Below are positions 1 to 5,412 of a stretch of DNA of 6,399 nt, one piece after another; the stretch's first letter is position 1, and every line of letters starts with the position of its first letter. Source of the DNA: Nitrospira sp. (GTDB lineage: Bacteria; Nitrospirota; Thermodesulfovibrionia; Thermodesulfovibrionales; SM23-35). Under the pieces are notes generated by a model. The model worked only from the letters and a program-made list of their open reading frames with translations, did not search any database and was not told the origin of the DNA. The stretch covers positions 1-6,399 of the forward strand of contig VGWZ01000115.1 of the NCBI GenBank assembly GCA_016873595.1, in the 5' to 3' direction. A program made the translations under genes and the position numbers.

Positions 1-967
1 CAAGTCTTCCCTTGCAAAGAAGTTCATAAGCCTTTCTTACATCTGCTGGTGTGTAGTGAAATGCACCTCTCAGTGTTATTTCGTCATAATGAAGTCTATA
101 TGTGTCATATGTTACAGCTGTGCCTTTTTTGCAACCTCCAAAGAGGATGAGCGTACCACCCCTCCGGAGATAGTTAACTGAATCCTCCCAGACATCGGGT
201 GTACCAGTGCACTCAAAGATATAATCAAAACCAATAAAATCCCCCCCGCTTCCCTTTACTATTAATCCCCCTAAGTCCCCCTTTAGTAAAGGGGGATTGA
301 GGGGGATTACTTTATTCTCTATCTTTTCTGGTTTAAATACAAAATCTGCACTGAGTTCTTTTGCTATCTTGAGCCTTTCGTTCTTAATATCCGTCACAGC
401 CACCACTACCTTTTTTTCTTTGAGAAGCAACACATGAAGAAGGCCTATCGGGCCAGCACCTATGACAAGCACAGAGTCTCCTTTTTTAATATCGAGTGGC
501 TCTATACCGTGAACCACACAGGAGAGAGGCTCAAGGAATGAAGCCTCTTCAAAAGTTATATTTTTAGGTTTATGAAATGCATTATGCCTTACCACATGTG
601 GAGGGAGGAGAATATATTCTGCAAATGCTCCAAGAACTTTTGTCCACATTATTTTTTCGCAGAGGTTATAAATCTTTCTTTTACAATATGTGCATTCAAG
701 ACAGGGAGCACTATGAACTGCCATTATTTCATCGCCTTTTTTAAATCTTTGAACTCCTTTGCCTACTTCTGCAACAACACCTGAGAACTCATGACCGAAT
801 ACCCCTGGCATAGGTATCATGGGATGGCCCCTTAGAAATGCCTTGAGGTCGGTTCCGCAGGTGAGGGCTGTTTTGATTTTTACGAGGACTTCACCTTTTG
901 AAGGTCTTGGAGATTTTACTTCACGTAATTCTATTTTTTCAGGTTTGACCAGAAGGCTTGTGAGCAC
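1..967 (-). CDS. Zinc-dependent medium-chain alcohol/polyol dehydrogenase, 3' end cut by window edge
   Basis: Cytosolic NAD(P)-dependent oxidation of a secondary alcohol, polyol or threonine-like substrate is expected from the family; the exact substrate cannot be read from sequence. The 322 visible residues show the catalytic-zinc cysteine in CGTD (Cys37), GHE (58-60), the structural-zinc set Cys89, Cys92, Cys95 and Cys103, an EPLSC segment (146-150) and a Rossmann loop GAGPIG (170-175). Asp193 at the end of the next strand suggests NAD over NADP. Reading continues through position 1, so perhaps 20-40 residues are missing. I chose the GTG at 967 because GGAG lies 7 bases upstream (975-978) and the protein then begins MLTSLLVKPEKIELREV, like the family. 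An upstream ATG at 990 runs straight into a stop. Residues about 219-238 are a repeat-encoded insert in the cofactor domain, just before the FDYIFECTG strand. Divergent from larC. Confidence 0.9.
   Translation of the reverse strand, partial: MLTSLLVKPEKIELREVKSPRPSKGEVLVKIKTALTCGTDLKAFLRGHPMIPMPGVFGHEFSGVVAEVGKGVQRFKKGDEIMAVHSAPCLECTYCKRKIYNLCEKIMWTKVLGAFAEYILLPPHVVRHNAFHKPKNITFEEASFLEPLSCVVHGIEPLDIKKGDSVLVIGAGPIGLLHVLLLKEKKVVVAVTDIKNERLKIAKELSADFVFKPEKIENKVIPLNPPLLKGDLGGLIVKGSGGDFIGFDYIFECTGTPDVWEDSVNYLRRGGTLILFGGCKKGTAVTYDTYRLHYDEITLRGAFHYTPADVRKAYELLCKGRL
239..308. repeat. G/C-run palindromic element inserted in frame in the dehydrogenase gene
   Basis: Two 21-bp arms (264-284 and 288-308) are inverted copies with 19 of 21 positions pairing and a 3-base loop. 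Each arm carries two runs of five C or G. A further G-rich arm-like segment, reading aaagggaagcggggggg on the gene's strand, covers 239-257. Translated in the gene's direction the core reads NPPLLKGDLGG, a peptide I recognise as the signature of a dispersed intragenic palindrome in several bacterial phyla. TTACT occurs at 256-260 and 307-311, 51 bp apart; deleting 51 bp (17 codons) would leave VFKPEKIENKVKGSGGDFIGFD, close to the usual length of this region in the family. The insertion therefore keeps the frame. Confidence 0.8.
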
Positions 968-974
968 GCTAAAA

Positions 975-978
975 CTCC
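975..978 (-). promoter_or_regulatory. Ribosome binding site for the dehydrogenase GTG start
   Basis: GGAG on the minus strand, 7 bases before the GTG at 967. It decides the start: the nearest upstream ATG, in another frame, reads only three codons before a stop. Confidence 0.55.
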
Positions 979-1043
979 GTCTTACCACCACATGGCTGGT
1001 AATGATATTTTAAGGATGAATCTATCGTGAAAGCACATAGTGA

Positions 1044-1073
1044 AGGATAACGCAAAAAGAGAACGTGAGTCAA
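1044..1073 (-). promoter_or_regulatory. Candidate sigma-70-type promoter for the dehydrogenase
   Basis: On the minus strand TTGACT (1073-1068) is followed after 18 bases by TATCCT (1049-1044). The first matches the -35 consensus at 5 of 6 positions and the second the -10 at 4 of 6. It would give a leader of about 70 bases before the GTG at 967. By-eye match only. Confidence 0.35.
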
Positions 1074-1087
1074 ATATATGAAAATTT

Positions 1088-1115
1088 TTGAAAATGGGCA
1101 CATTAGTGGTAAAAT
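1088..1115 (+). promoter_or_regulatory. Candidate sigma-70-type promoter for larC
   Basis: TTGAAA (1088-1093), a 16-base spacer and TAAAAT (1110-1115) each differ from consensus at one position. A perfect TATAAT lies closer to the gene at 1144-1149, but nothing resembling a -35 box is found 16-18 bases before it. Either could be used. The shared spacer between larC and the divergent dehydrogenase (968-1196) is AT-rich and shows nothing else I can name. Confidence 0.3.
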
Positions 1116-1182
1116 AAGGACGTATATATGGGTATACAGAATCTATAATGTTGTCAATATTATGTAAAGAGTACTTTTTGTT

Positions 1183-1187
1183 GAGGG
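1183..1187 (+). promoter_or_regulatory. larC: Ribosome binding site supporting the larC TTG start
   Basis: GAGGG lies 9 bases before the TTG at 1197. It supports an unusual start codon that is also required by the conserved N-terminus (MKIAYFDCFSGISGDM) of the family. Confidence 0.6.
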
Positions 1188-1196
1188 ATATTTGAT

Positions 1197-2426
1197 TTGA
1201 AAATAGCCTATTTTGATTGTTTCTCTGGCATAAGTGGCGATATGTGTCTTGGTGCAATCGTTGATGCTGGGGTATCGCTTAAAAAATTGGGAAAAGAACT
1301 GAAGAAAATTCCCATTGCTGGATATACATTAAACGCTCAAAAGGTAAAAAGGGCCGGGTTTGTTTCAACCAAAGTGGATGTGATACAACAGTCAGAAGTC
1401 AGAAGTCAGAAGCCAGAAGCCAGAAGATGGAAAAACATAGAGAAGATAATTCGAAATTCTTCGCTCTCTCAGGAGATAAAACAGAAGGGACTTCGTATAG
1501 TTAAAAGAATTTTTGAGGCTGAGGCTAAGGTTCATGGTGAGGCATTTGATAAGGTTCATCTCCACGAACTCGGCGCTGTAGATTGTATTGTGGACATTTT
1601 CGGAACAATTATAGGTCTTGATATGCTGGGTGTAAAAAAGATTTATTCATCTCCTGTAAATCTCGGAAACGGTTCTGTCAAAACAGAACATGGAATTTTG
1701 CCTGTTCCTGCACCTGCAACCGCAGAGATCTTGAAGAACATCTCCGTATATTCAAATGATGTCCCTTATGAACTGACCACCCCCACAGGTGCTGCAATAT
1801 TAAAAGAGATCTCCTCGGTATGTGGAGATATACCTCTTATGGATATTGAAAAGATTGGTATTGGAGCTGGAAGCAGAGATTTTAAAGATAGACCTAATGT
1901 ATTAAGGATTTTTTTAGGTAATCCCCCCTCACCCCCTCCGCCTGAGGCGGATAAAGGGGGGATGGGGGGATTTTCAGGTAATCAGATGACAGTTATTGAG
2001 ACTAATATCGATGATATGAATCCACAGGTATATGAATATGTGATGGAAAAACTCTTTGAGACAGGTGCCCTCGATGTTTATCTGACACAGGTCTTGATGA
2101 AGAAGGGAAGGCCGGGTATAAAATTGACAGTTCTCTGTGAAAAAGGGAAGAGTGAAAAGCTGATAAGGATTATACTGAAAGAGACAACAACCTTAGGTCT
2201 CAGATTTTATGAGGCAGGGCGAAAGACTCTTGAGAGAGAAATAAGAGAGATTGATACAGAATTTGGAAAGGTGAGGGTAAAATTCTCGAGGCTTGGAAAT
2301 GAGATTCTCAGGTCAACTCCTGAATATGAGGACTGTAAAAGACTTGCGAAGAAACTAAACATACCACTGACTGAAATCATTGAAAAAGTAAAGGGTAAGG
2401 CACTTTTGGATAAATTTAAGGGGTGA
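1197..2426 (+). CDS. larC: Nickel-pincer cofactor biosynthesis protein LarC (nickel insertase)
   Basis: LarC (DUF111 family) inserts nickel into the pyridinium bisthiocarboxylate mononucleotide made by LarB and LarE, in a CTP-dependent step, giving the nickel-pincer cofactor of LarA-type racemases and epimerases. It acts in the cytosol. Diagnostic segments are the N-terminal FDCFSGISGDM (6-16), HLHELGAVDCIVDI (121-134), HGILPVPAPATAE (165-177), TPTGAA (195-200), GIGAGSRDFKDRPNVLR (221-237), ETNIDDMNPQVYEYV (268-282) and KKGRPG (302-307), then the C-terminal domain to residue 409. All core motifs are intact. The gene starts at TTG with GAGGG upstream and ends at the TGA at 2424-2426. Two repeat-derived inserts are present: residues about 65-77, where I recall many LarC proteins having a His-rich loop, and about 242-261, at the linker between the N- and C-terminal domains. 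In Lactiplantibacillus plantarum the protein comes from larC1 and larC2 by programmed frameshifting; here it is one frame. No larA, larB or larE is in the window. Confidence 0.93.
   Translation: MKIAYFDCFSGISGDMCLGAIVDAGVSLKKLGKELKKIPIAGYTLNAQKVKRAGFVSTKVDVIQQSEVRSQKPEARRWKNIEKIIRNSSLSQEIKQKGLRIVKRIFEAEAKVHGEAFDKVHLHELGAVDCIVDIFGTIIGLDMLGVKKIYSSPVNLGNGSVKTEHGILPVPAPATAEILKNISVYSNDVPYELTTPTGAAILKEISSVCGDIPLMDIEKIGIGAGSRDFKDRPNVLRIFLGNPPSPPPPEADKGGMGGFSGNQMTVIETNIDDMNPQVYEYVMEKLFETGALDVYLTQVLMKKGRPGIKLTVLCEKGKSEKLIRIILKETTTLGLRFYEAGRKTLEREIREIDTEFGKVRVKFSRLGNEILRSTPEYEDCKRLAKKLNIPLTEIIEKVKGKALLDKFKG
1391..1425 (+). repeat. Five tandem 7-bp units (GTCAGAA/GCCAGAA) inside larC
   Basis: Three exact GTCAGAA units are followed by two GCCAGAA units. 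They encode larC residues about 65-77 (SEVRSQKPEAR and flanks). The unit is not a multiple of three, so gain or loss of one or two units would shift the frame while a change of three would not. I recall the same heptamer as a common dispersed microrepeat in deltaproteobacterial and Nitrospirota genomes. Confidence 0.85.
1916..1983. repeat. G/C-run palindromic element in larC with flanking 8-bp direct repeats
   Basis: The core (1920-1972) is bounded by inverted AATCCCCCC (1920-1928) and GGGGGGATT (1964-1972), with a central hairpin TCCGCC-TGA-GGCGGA (1937-1951). AGGTAATC occurs at 1916-1923 and again at 1976-1983, exactly 60 bp apart. Removing one 60-bp period deletes 20 codons and restores FLGNQMTVIETN, a native-looking join between the LarC domains. 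This is the sequence expected of a small mobile element that duplicated its target, although part of the direct repeat is shared with the element's own end. Confidence 0.8.
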
Positions 2427-2446
2427 GTTGGGAACCCTCACCCCTT
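2418..2446. terminator. Perfect 10-bp stem between convergent larC and degP
   Basis: AAGGGGTGAG (2418-2427) pairs fully with CTCACCCCTT (2437-2446) around a 9-base loop. The left arm overlaps the last codon and the TGA of larC, and the protease gene ends 15 bases to the right. The position fits a shared bidirectional terminator. Neither strand has a convincing T-run after the stem, so it is either a weak intrinsic terminator or an mRNA 3'-end stabiliser. Confidence 0.5.
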
Positions 2447-2460
2447 CAGATGACTGATTA

Positions 2461-3918
2461 CTATTTAGCCGAAAGAGTAATGTATATAGAGGAGCCATTT
2501 CTGAATACGAGGAGCAATATGTTCTCTTCAGGTTTTACCTTGGCTACAATATTTTCGTAGTCTTTAGTGTTGGTTACCTTTTGCCTGTTTATCTCCTGTA
2601 TGATGTCTCCCTGCGTCAGAACCATTGCAGCAGGGCTTTCTTCATCAATCTCAGAAACAACAACGCCCTTCAATCTCTTAGGGAGATTAAGCTGTTTGTA
2701 GATCTCTGGTGTCAGGTTTTGTACAGTAACTCCTCTCAGAAGATTGTCATATTCCCCCTTAGAAAGCTTTTGCACCTCTGCTGGTTGCTCGCTGATAGTG
2801 ACTTTTATTGTCTTTGTTGTGTTTTCCCTTACAATTGTAAGCTCTACTTCTTTGCCGGGTGACGTATTTGCAACCATATTCCGTAATTGATAAGGCTCAT
2901 CAATCTTCTTCCCTTCGTATGCTGTGATTATATCGCCTCTCTGAATGCCTGCTTTTTCAGCAGGGCTTTCCTCAACAACATCTCCAACAAGCGCTCCCTT
3001 TTCTTCTTTCAGGTTAAACTGTTTCGCGAGTTCTGGTGTTATGCTCTGTACAGATACACCAAGCCATCCTCTTACTACCTTTCCTTTGGCAATCAGACTA
3101 TCCATTACATCCTTTGCCATGTCACTTGGTATGGCAAGGCCAATGCCCTGATAACCACCACTTGTACTGAAGATAGCTGTGTTGATGCCAACAAGCTCTC
3201 CTTTTACATTTACCATTGCACCGCCGGAATTCCCGGGATTTATTGCTGCATCAGTCTGGATAAAATCCTCATACTCAGCAATCCCTACATTGGCTCTGCC
3301 CACAGCACTTACTATCCCCATGGTAACTGTTTGATTTAAACCATAGGGATTGCCTATTGCGAGAACAATCTCTCCGACCTTTAACCTGTTGGAATCACCC
3401 CATGTGATTGTCGGAAGATTTGTTGCTTCTATCTTAATTACGGCAATTTCTGTTTTAGGATCAGTACCGACTACTTTTCCCTTAAAATCCCTTTTGTCCG
3501 AGAGTAAGACCTTTATCTCATCGGCATCCTTTATTACATGGTAATTGGTCAGGATGTAGCCATCTGAGGAGACGATTACTCCTGAACCGAGACCTGCAGT
3601 TTTACGTTCTTTTGGCATTTTGAATTGGTCTCCAAAAAATCTTTTGAAGAAAGGATCGTCGAGGAGCTGATCTCTTCCCTGGATCTTTACTGTCCTTGTA
3701 GTTGATATATTCACTATAGCCGGTTTCACGGCTTCTGCAATCTCTACCATAGCCTGACCCGTTTTGGTGAGGATATCAATCGACTGTTCGGATACTTTTG
3801 AGTCCTGGGCATAAGAGTGTGATGAGAGTCCAGGATTTAATGAGAAGATGAGTCCTGATATGAGCCAGACCGTGATAAAGATCAAAATCCTGTATGTTTG
3901 TTTTTTCTTTGAGATCAT
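2461..3918 (-). CDS. degP: HtrA/DegP-family periplasmic serine protease (Do-like)
   Basis: Exported, ATP-independent protease/chaperone that degrades or holds misfolded envelope proteins. The N-terminus has KKK, a hydrophobic core (about 11-27) and a likely cleavage near SYA-Q (37). The trypsin-like domain (about 55-275) shows NYHVI with His127 and GNSGG with the nucleophile Ser231, preceded by QTDAAINP. Two PDZ domains follow (about 283-376, with RGWLGVSVQ; and about 395-482). Length 485 is normal for a two-PDZ member. At the usual catalytic Asp (T-D-I-A in relatives) this protein has Glu157 in TEIAVIK. The ATG at 3918 has AGGAGG 5 bases upstream and puts the signal peptide at the very N-terminus. 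It converges with larC and has a strong-looking promoter of its own overlapped by an inverted repeat. degP and degQ cannot be told apart from sequence alone. Confidence 0.94.
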   Translation of the reverse strand: MISKKKQTYRILIFITVWLISGLIFSLNPGLSSHSYAQDSKVSEQSIDILTKTGQAMVEIAEAVKPAIVNISTTRTVKIQGRDQLLDDPFFKRFFGDQFKMPKERKTAGLGSGVIVSSDGYILTNYHVIKDADEIKVLLSDKRDFKGKVVGTDPKTEIAVIKIEATNLPTITWGDSNRLKVGEIVLAIGNPYGLNQTVTMGIVSAVGRANVGIAEYEDFIQTDAAINPGNSGGAMVNVKGELVGINTAIFSTSGGYQGIGLAIPSDMAKDVMDSLIAKGKVVRGWLGVSVQSITPELAKQFNLKEEKGALVGDVVEESPAEKAGIQRGDIITAYEGKKIDEPYQLRNMVANTSPGKEVELTIVRENTTKTIKVTISEQPAEVQKLSKGEYDNLLRGVTVQNLTPEIYKQLNLPKRLKGVVVSEIDEESPAAMVLTQGDIIQEINRQKVTNTKDYENIVAKVKPEENILLLVFRNGSSIYITLSAK

Positions 3919-3946
3919 TTGAGCCTCCTGTTTTTATTTTTTATTG

Positions 3947-3975
3947 TATATATATATTATGACACATATTGTCAA
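3947..3975 (-). promoter_or_regulatory. Sigma-70-type promoter for the degP-like gene
   Basis: On the minus strand a perfect TTGACA (3975-3970) is followed after 17 bases by TATATA (3952-3947) in a TA-rich run. It lies about 30 bases before the start codon. A sigma-E type promoter, common for degP in enterics, was not evident. Confidence 0.55.
3960..3974. promoter_or_regulatory. Possible operator overlapping the degP -35 box
   Basis: TGACA-CATAT-TGTCA is a perfect 5-bp inverted repeat with a 5-base spacer, centred just inside the -35 box of the protease promoter. Placement suits a dimeric repressor or activator. The regulator is unknown, and a match this short could be chance. Confidence 0.3.
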
Positions 3976-4036
3976 CAGAGGTTTAATTTCTCACTTAATA
4001 ATTTCCTCATAAAAGGTTCAATGAGTTCAATTGGGG

Positions 4037-4054
4037 TATAATAGTTTTTAAGGA
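4037..4054 (+). promoter_or_regulatory. -10 box and ribosome binding site of the YchF-like gene
   Basis: A perfect TATAAT (4037-4042) is followed by AAGGA (4050-4054), which sits 7 bases before the TTG start at 4062. The only -35 candidate is a weak match around 4013-4020. If the -10 is used, transcription would start near 4049, leaving a leader of about 12 bases that begins almost at the ribosome binding site. Confidence 0.45.
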
Positions 4055-4061
4055 AATCACA

Positions 4062-5180
4062 TTGAAGATAGCAATTATCGGTTTATCGAATTCGGGAAAG
4101 ACCACAATCTTTAATGCCCTTACACGCCAGAACCTTGAAACGACCATCTATCCCACAACTTCTGGAGAACCAAACAGAGGTGTGGTGAAGGTGCCTGATT
4201 CGAGGATTGATAAAATCTCCGCAATATTCAAACCAAAGAAAACCACCTATGCCACTATTGAATATGTTGATTACATAGGACTTACAAAAGGCGATTTGCA
4301 GCAGAACAGAAAGGTCTTTGACTTAATAAAAGATGCTGATGCAATAGTGCATGTTGTCAGGGGATTTGAAGATGATGCAGTTATGCATCCTGTTGGGGAT
4401 GTTGATTCAAGGAGAGACGTAGAGATACTTGAACTCGAGCTTATATTCGGTGATCTTGAGTTTGTTGAAAAAAGGCTTGATAGGATTGCTGAGGGTGAAA
4501 AGCGCGGGAAGAAACATGATGAGCCTGAAAAGAAGTTACTCCTTAAATGCAAAGAAGCCCTTGAAAAAGAGGTAGCCCTCAGGGATATAGAGTTTAATGA
4601 GGAAGAGAAAAAAATGATGAGTCATTTGCAGTTTTTATCAACCAAACCTGAGGTTATTGTGTTGAATAGCGGGGAAAAGGATTTAAGCACAGATAAAGCA
4701 AAGGGGCTTCAGAATAAGATACAGATTTATTTTAAAGAGCGATACAAAAACATGCCTTTTGTCAAGCATTATCTTCTGCCTCCCCTTTTATCACTTTGTG
4801 GAAAGATTGAGATGGAGATTGCCCAGCTTTCTCCAGAAGATGCGAAACTATTCCTCGATGATCTTGGGATTGAAGAGCCTGCATTGAACAAACTCATTCA
4901 TGTCTGCTATGGGATCCTCGGATACATCTCATTTTTTACCTATGCAGGAGATGAGGTGAGGGCATGGACTATAACAAAAGGGACGAATGCACAGAAGGCT
5001 GCCGGAAAGGTACATTCTGATATTGAGAGAGGGTTTATTCGGGCTGAGGTCATCTCTTTTAACGATTTTATCTCTATGGGAAATATTCATACTGCAAGAG
5101 CAAAAGGGCTTTTGAGGCTTGAGGGAAAGACGTATGAGGTAAAAGATGGGGATATTATTAATTTCAGGTTCAACGTATGA
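4062..5180 (+). CDS. ychF: YchF/Obg-like ATPase-GTPase with C-terminal TGS-like (DUF933) domain, divergent subfamily
   Basis: YchF proteins bind ribosomes and modulate translation and stress responses, and usually prefer ATP. The P-loop is GLSNSGKT (7-14), where canonical YchF has GLPNVGKS. Switch 2 is DYIGL (70-74), keeping the hydrophobic residue in place of catalytic Gln that defines this class. The base-recognition site at VLNSGEKD (200-207) lacks NKxD, as in other YchF proteins. A charged helical, probably coiled-coil arm spans about 133-190. The C-terminal third (about 279-372) carries DEVRAWTITKGTNAQKAAGKVHSDIERGFIRAEV and ends KDGDIINFRFNV, the hallmark of the TGS/DUF933 domain. Length 372 is near the family's ~363. 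The TTG start has AAGGA 7 bases upstream and opens directly on the MKIAIIG strand. It is divergent from the protease. The altered P-loop and switch suggest a paralogue beside a canonical YchF, but that cannot be checked here. Confidence 0.88.
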   Translation: MKIAIIGLSNSGKTTIFNALTRQNLETTIYPTTSGEPNRGVVKVPDSRIDKISAIFKPKKTTYATIEYVDYIGLTKGDLQQNRKVFDLIKDADAIVHVVRGFEDDAVMHPVGDVDSRRDVEILELELIFGDLEFVEKRLDRIAEGEKRGKKHDEPEKKLLLKCKEALEKEVALRDIEFNEEEKKMMSHLQFLSTKPEVIVLNSGEKDLSTDKAKGLQNKIQIYFKERYKNMPFVKHYLLPPLLSLCGKIEMEIAQLSPEDAKLFLDDLGIEEPALNKLIHVCYGILGYISFFTYAGDEVRAWTITKGTNAQKAAGKVHSDIERGFIRAEVISFNDFISMGNIHTARAKGLLRLEGKTYEVKDGDIINFRFNV

Positions 5181-5187
5181 AAATCTT

Positions 5188-5217
5188 TTGACAGAAATAC
5201 GTTTATTCTGATAACTT
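5188..5217 (+). promoter_or_regulatory. Weak candidate promoter upstream of the dynamin-like gene
   Basis: A perfect TTGACA (5188-5193) lies just after the ychF stop, but the best -10 at an 18-base spacer is only TAACTT (5212-5217). If real, the transcript would carry about 190 bases of repeat-rich leader before the ATG at 5413. Confidence 0.2.
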
Positions 5218-5225
5218 AGAAAGAG

Positions 5226-5273
5226 CGATGGAGTTCGCTTAACGTCCTGATATAGAGGACTGATAACTCCTAC
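5226..5273 (+). repeat. Two-stem inverted repeat, copy A
   Basis: The 48-bp unit starts CGATGGAGTTCG and ends CTGATAACTCCTAC. An outer stem GGAGTT (5230-5235)/AACTCC (5265-5270) encloses an inner stem GTCCT (5244-5248)/AGGAC (5256-5260) with a 7-base loop. A near-identical unit lies at 6330-6376 on the other side of the dynamin-like gene. Differences sit mainly in the inner loop and the joint between stems, while stem bases are kept, as expected for a structured element. Confidence 0.8.
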
Positions 5274-5316
5274 AGTGTTAGTTAAAAGCTTTTAGTATTT
5301 ATCTGATAGTTTTTTT

Positions 5317-5344
5317 GCTAAATGCTAATTGCTATTTGCTAACA
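5317..5344 (+). repeat. Four degenerate 7-bp tandem units (GCTAAAT/GCTAATT/GCTATTT/GCTAACA)
   Basis: Each unit begins GCTA and the period is exactly 7 over 28 bp, preceded by a run of seven T. It lies between genes, within the repeat-rich spacer before the dynamin-like gene. It has the same period as the tract inside larC but a different unit. Confidence 0.65.
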
Positions 5345-5345
5345 G

Positions 5346-5386
5346 GGTAGGAGTTTTTTAGTTTAAGGCAAATATAAACTCCTACC
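5346..5386. repeat. 11-bp inverted repeat GGTAGGAGTTT/AAACTCCTACC
   Basis: The arms (5346-5356 and 5376-5386) pair perfectly around a 19-base AT-rich loop. The core TAGGAGTT is the complement of the AACTCCTA that closes the neighbouring two-stem repeat, so the two probably belong to one composite element. It lies 27 bases before the start codon of the dynamin-like gene. A T-run falls in the loop instead of after the stem, so it does not look like an intrinsic terminator. Confidence 0.7.
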
Positions 5387-5412
5387 GACAGAGTGATGAT
5401 CAGGAGGATTAG

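Noticed and set aside
239..308. G-quadruplex on the coding strand
   Set aside because: Four G-runs exist, but one connecting loop is 12 bases and the C-rich arm would compete strongly by forming a hairpin; not supported over the palindrome reading.
572..1013. Two open frames on the plus strand across the dehydrogenase
   Set aside because: Both are antisense to well-conserved zinc-site and N-terminal segments of the dehydrogenase.
982..1257. 91-codon open frame on the minus strand crossing the larC start
   Set aside because: It overlaps the conserved larC N-terminus and the divergent promoter region, and its composition is unlike a real protein.
1391..1425. CRISPR array
   Set aside because: Units are 7 bp with no spacers; it is a simple tandem microrepeat inside a gene.
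2887..3339. 150-codon open frame on the plus strand
   Set aside because: It is antisense to the protease gene, Cys- and aromatic-rich, resembles no family, and has no ribosome binding site; the protease frame on the other strand is clearly real.
5226..5300. Integron attC-like site
   Set aside because: GCTTAAC fits the RYYYAAC end, but the matching GTTRRRY end is missing (GTTAGTT fails at one position), copy B lacks the AAC, and no integrase or cassette array is present.
5282..5330. Intrinsic terminator for ychF
   Set aside because: TAAAAGCTTTTA is a palindrome and seven T follow at some distance, but the stem is AT-only with no loop and is not next to the T-run.
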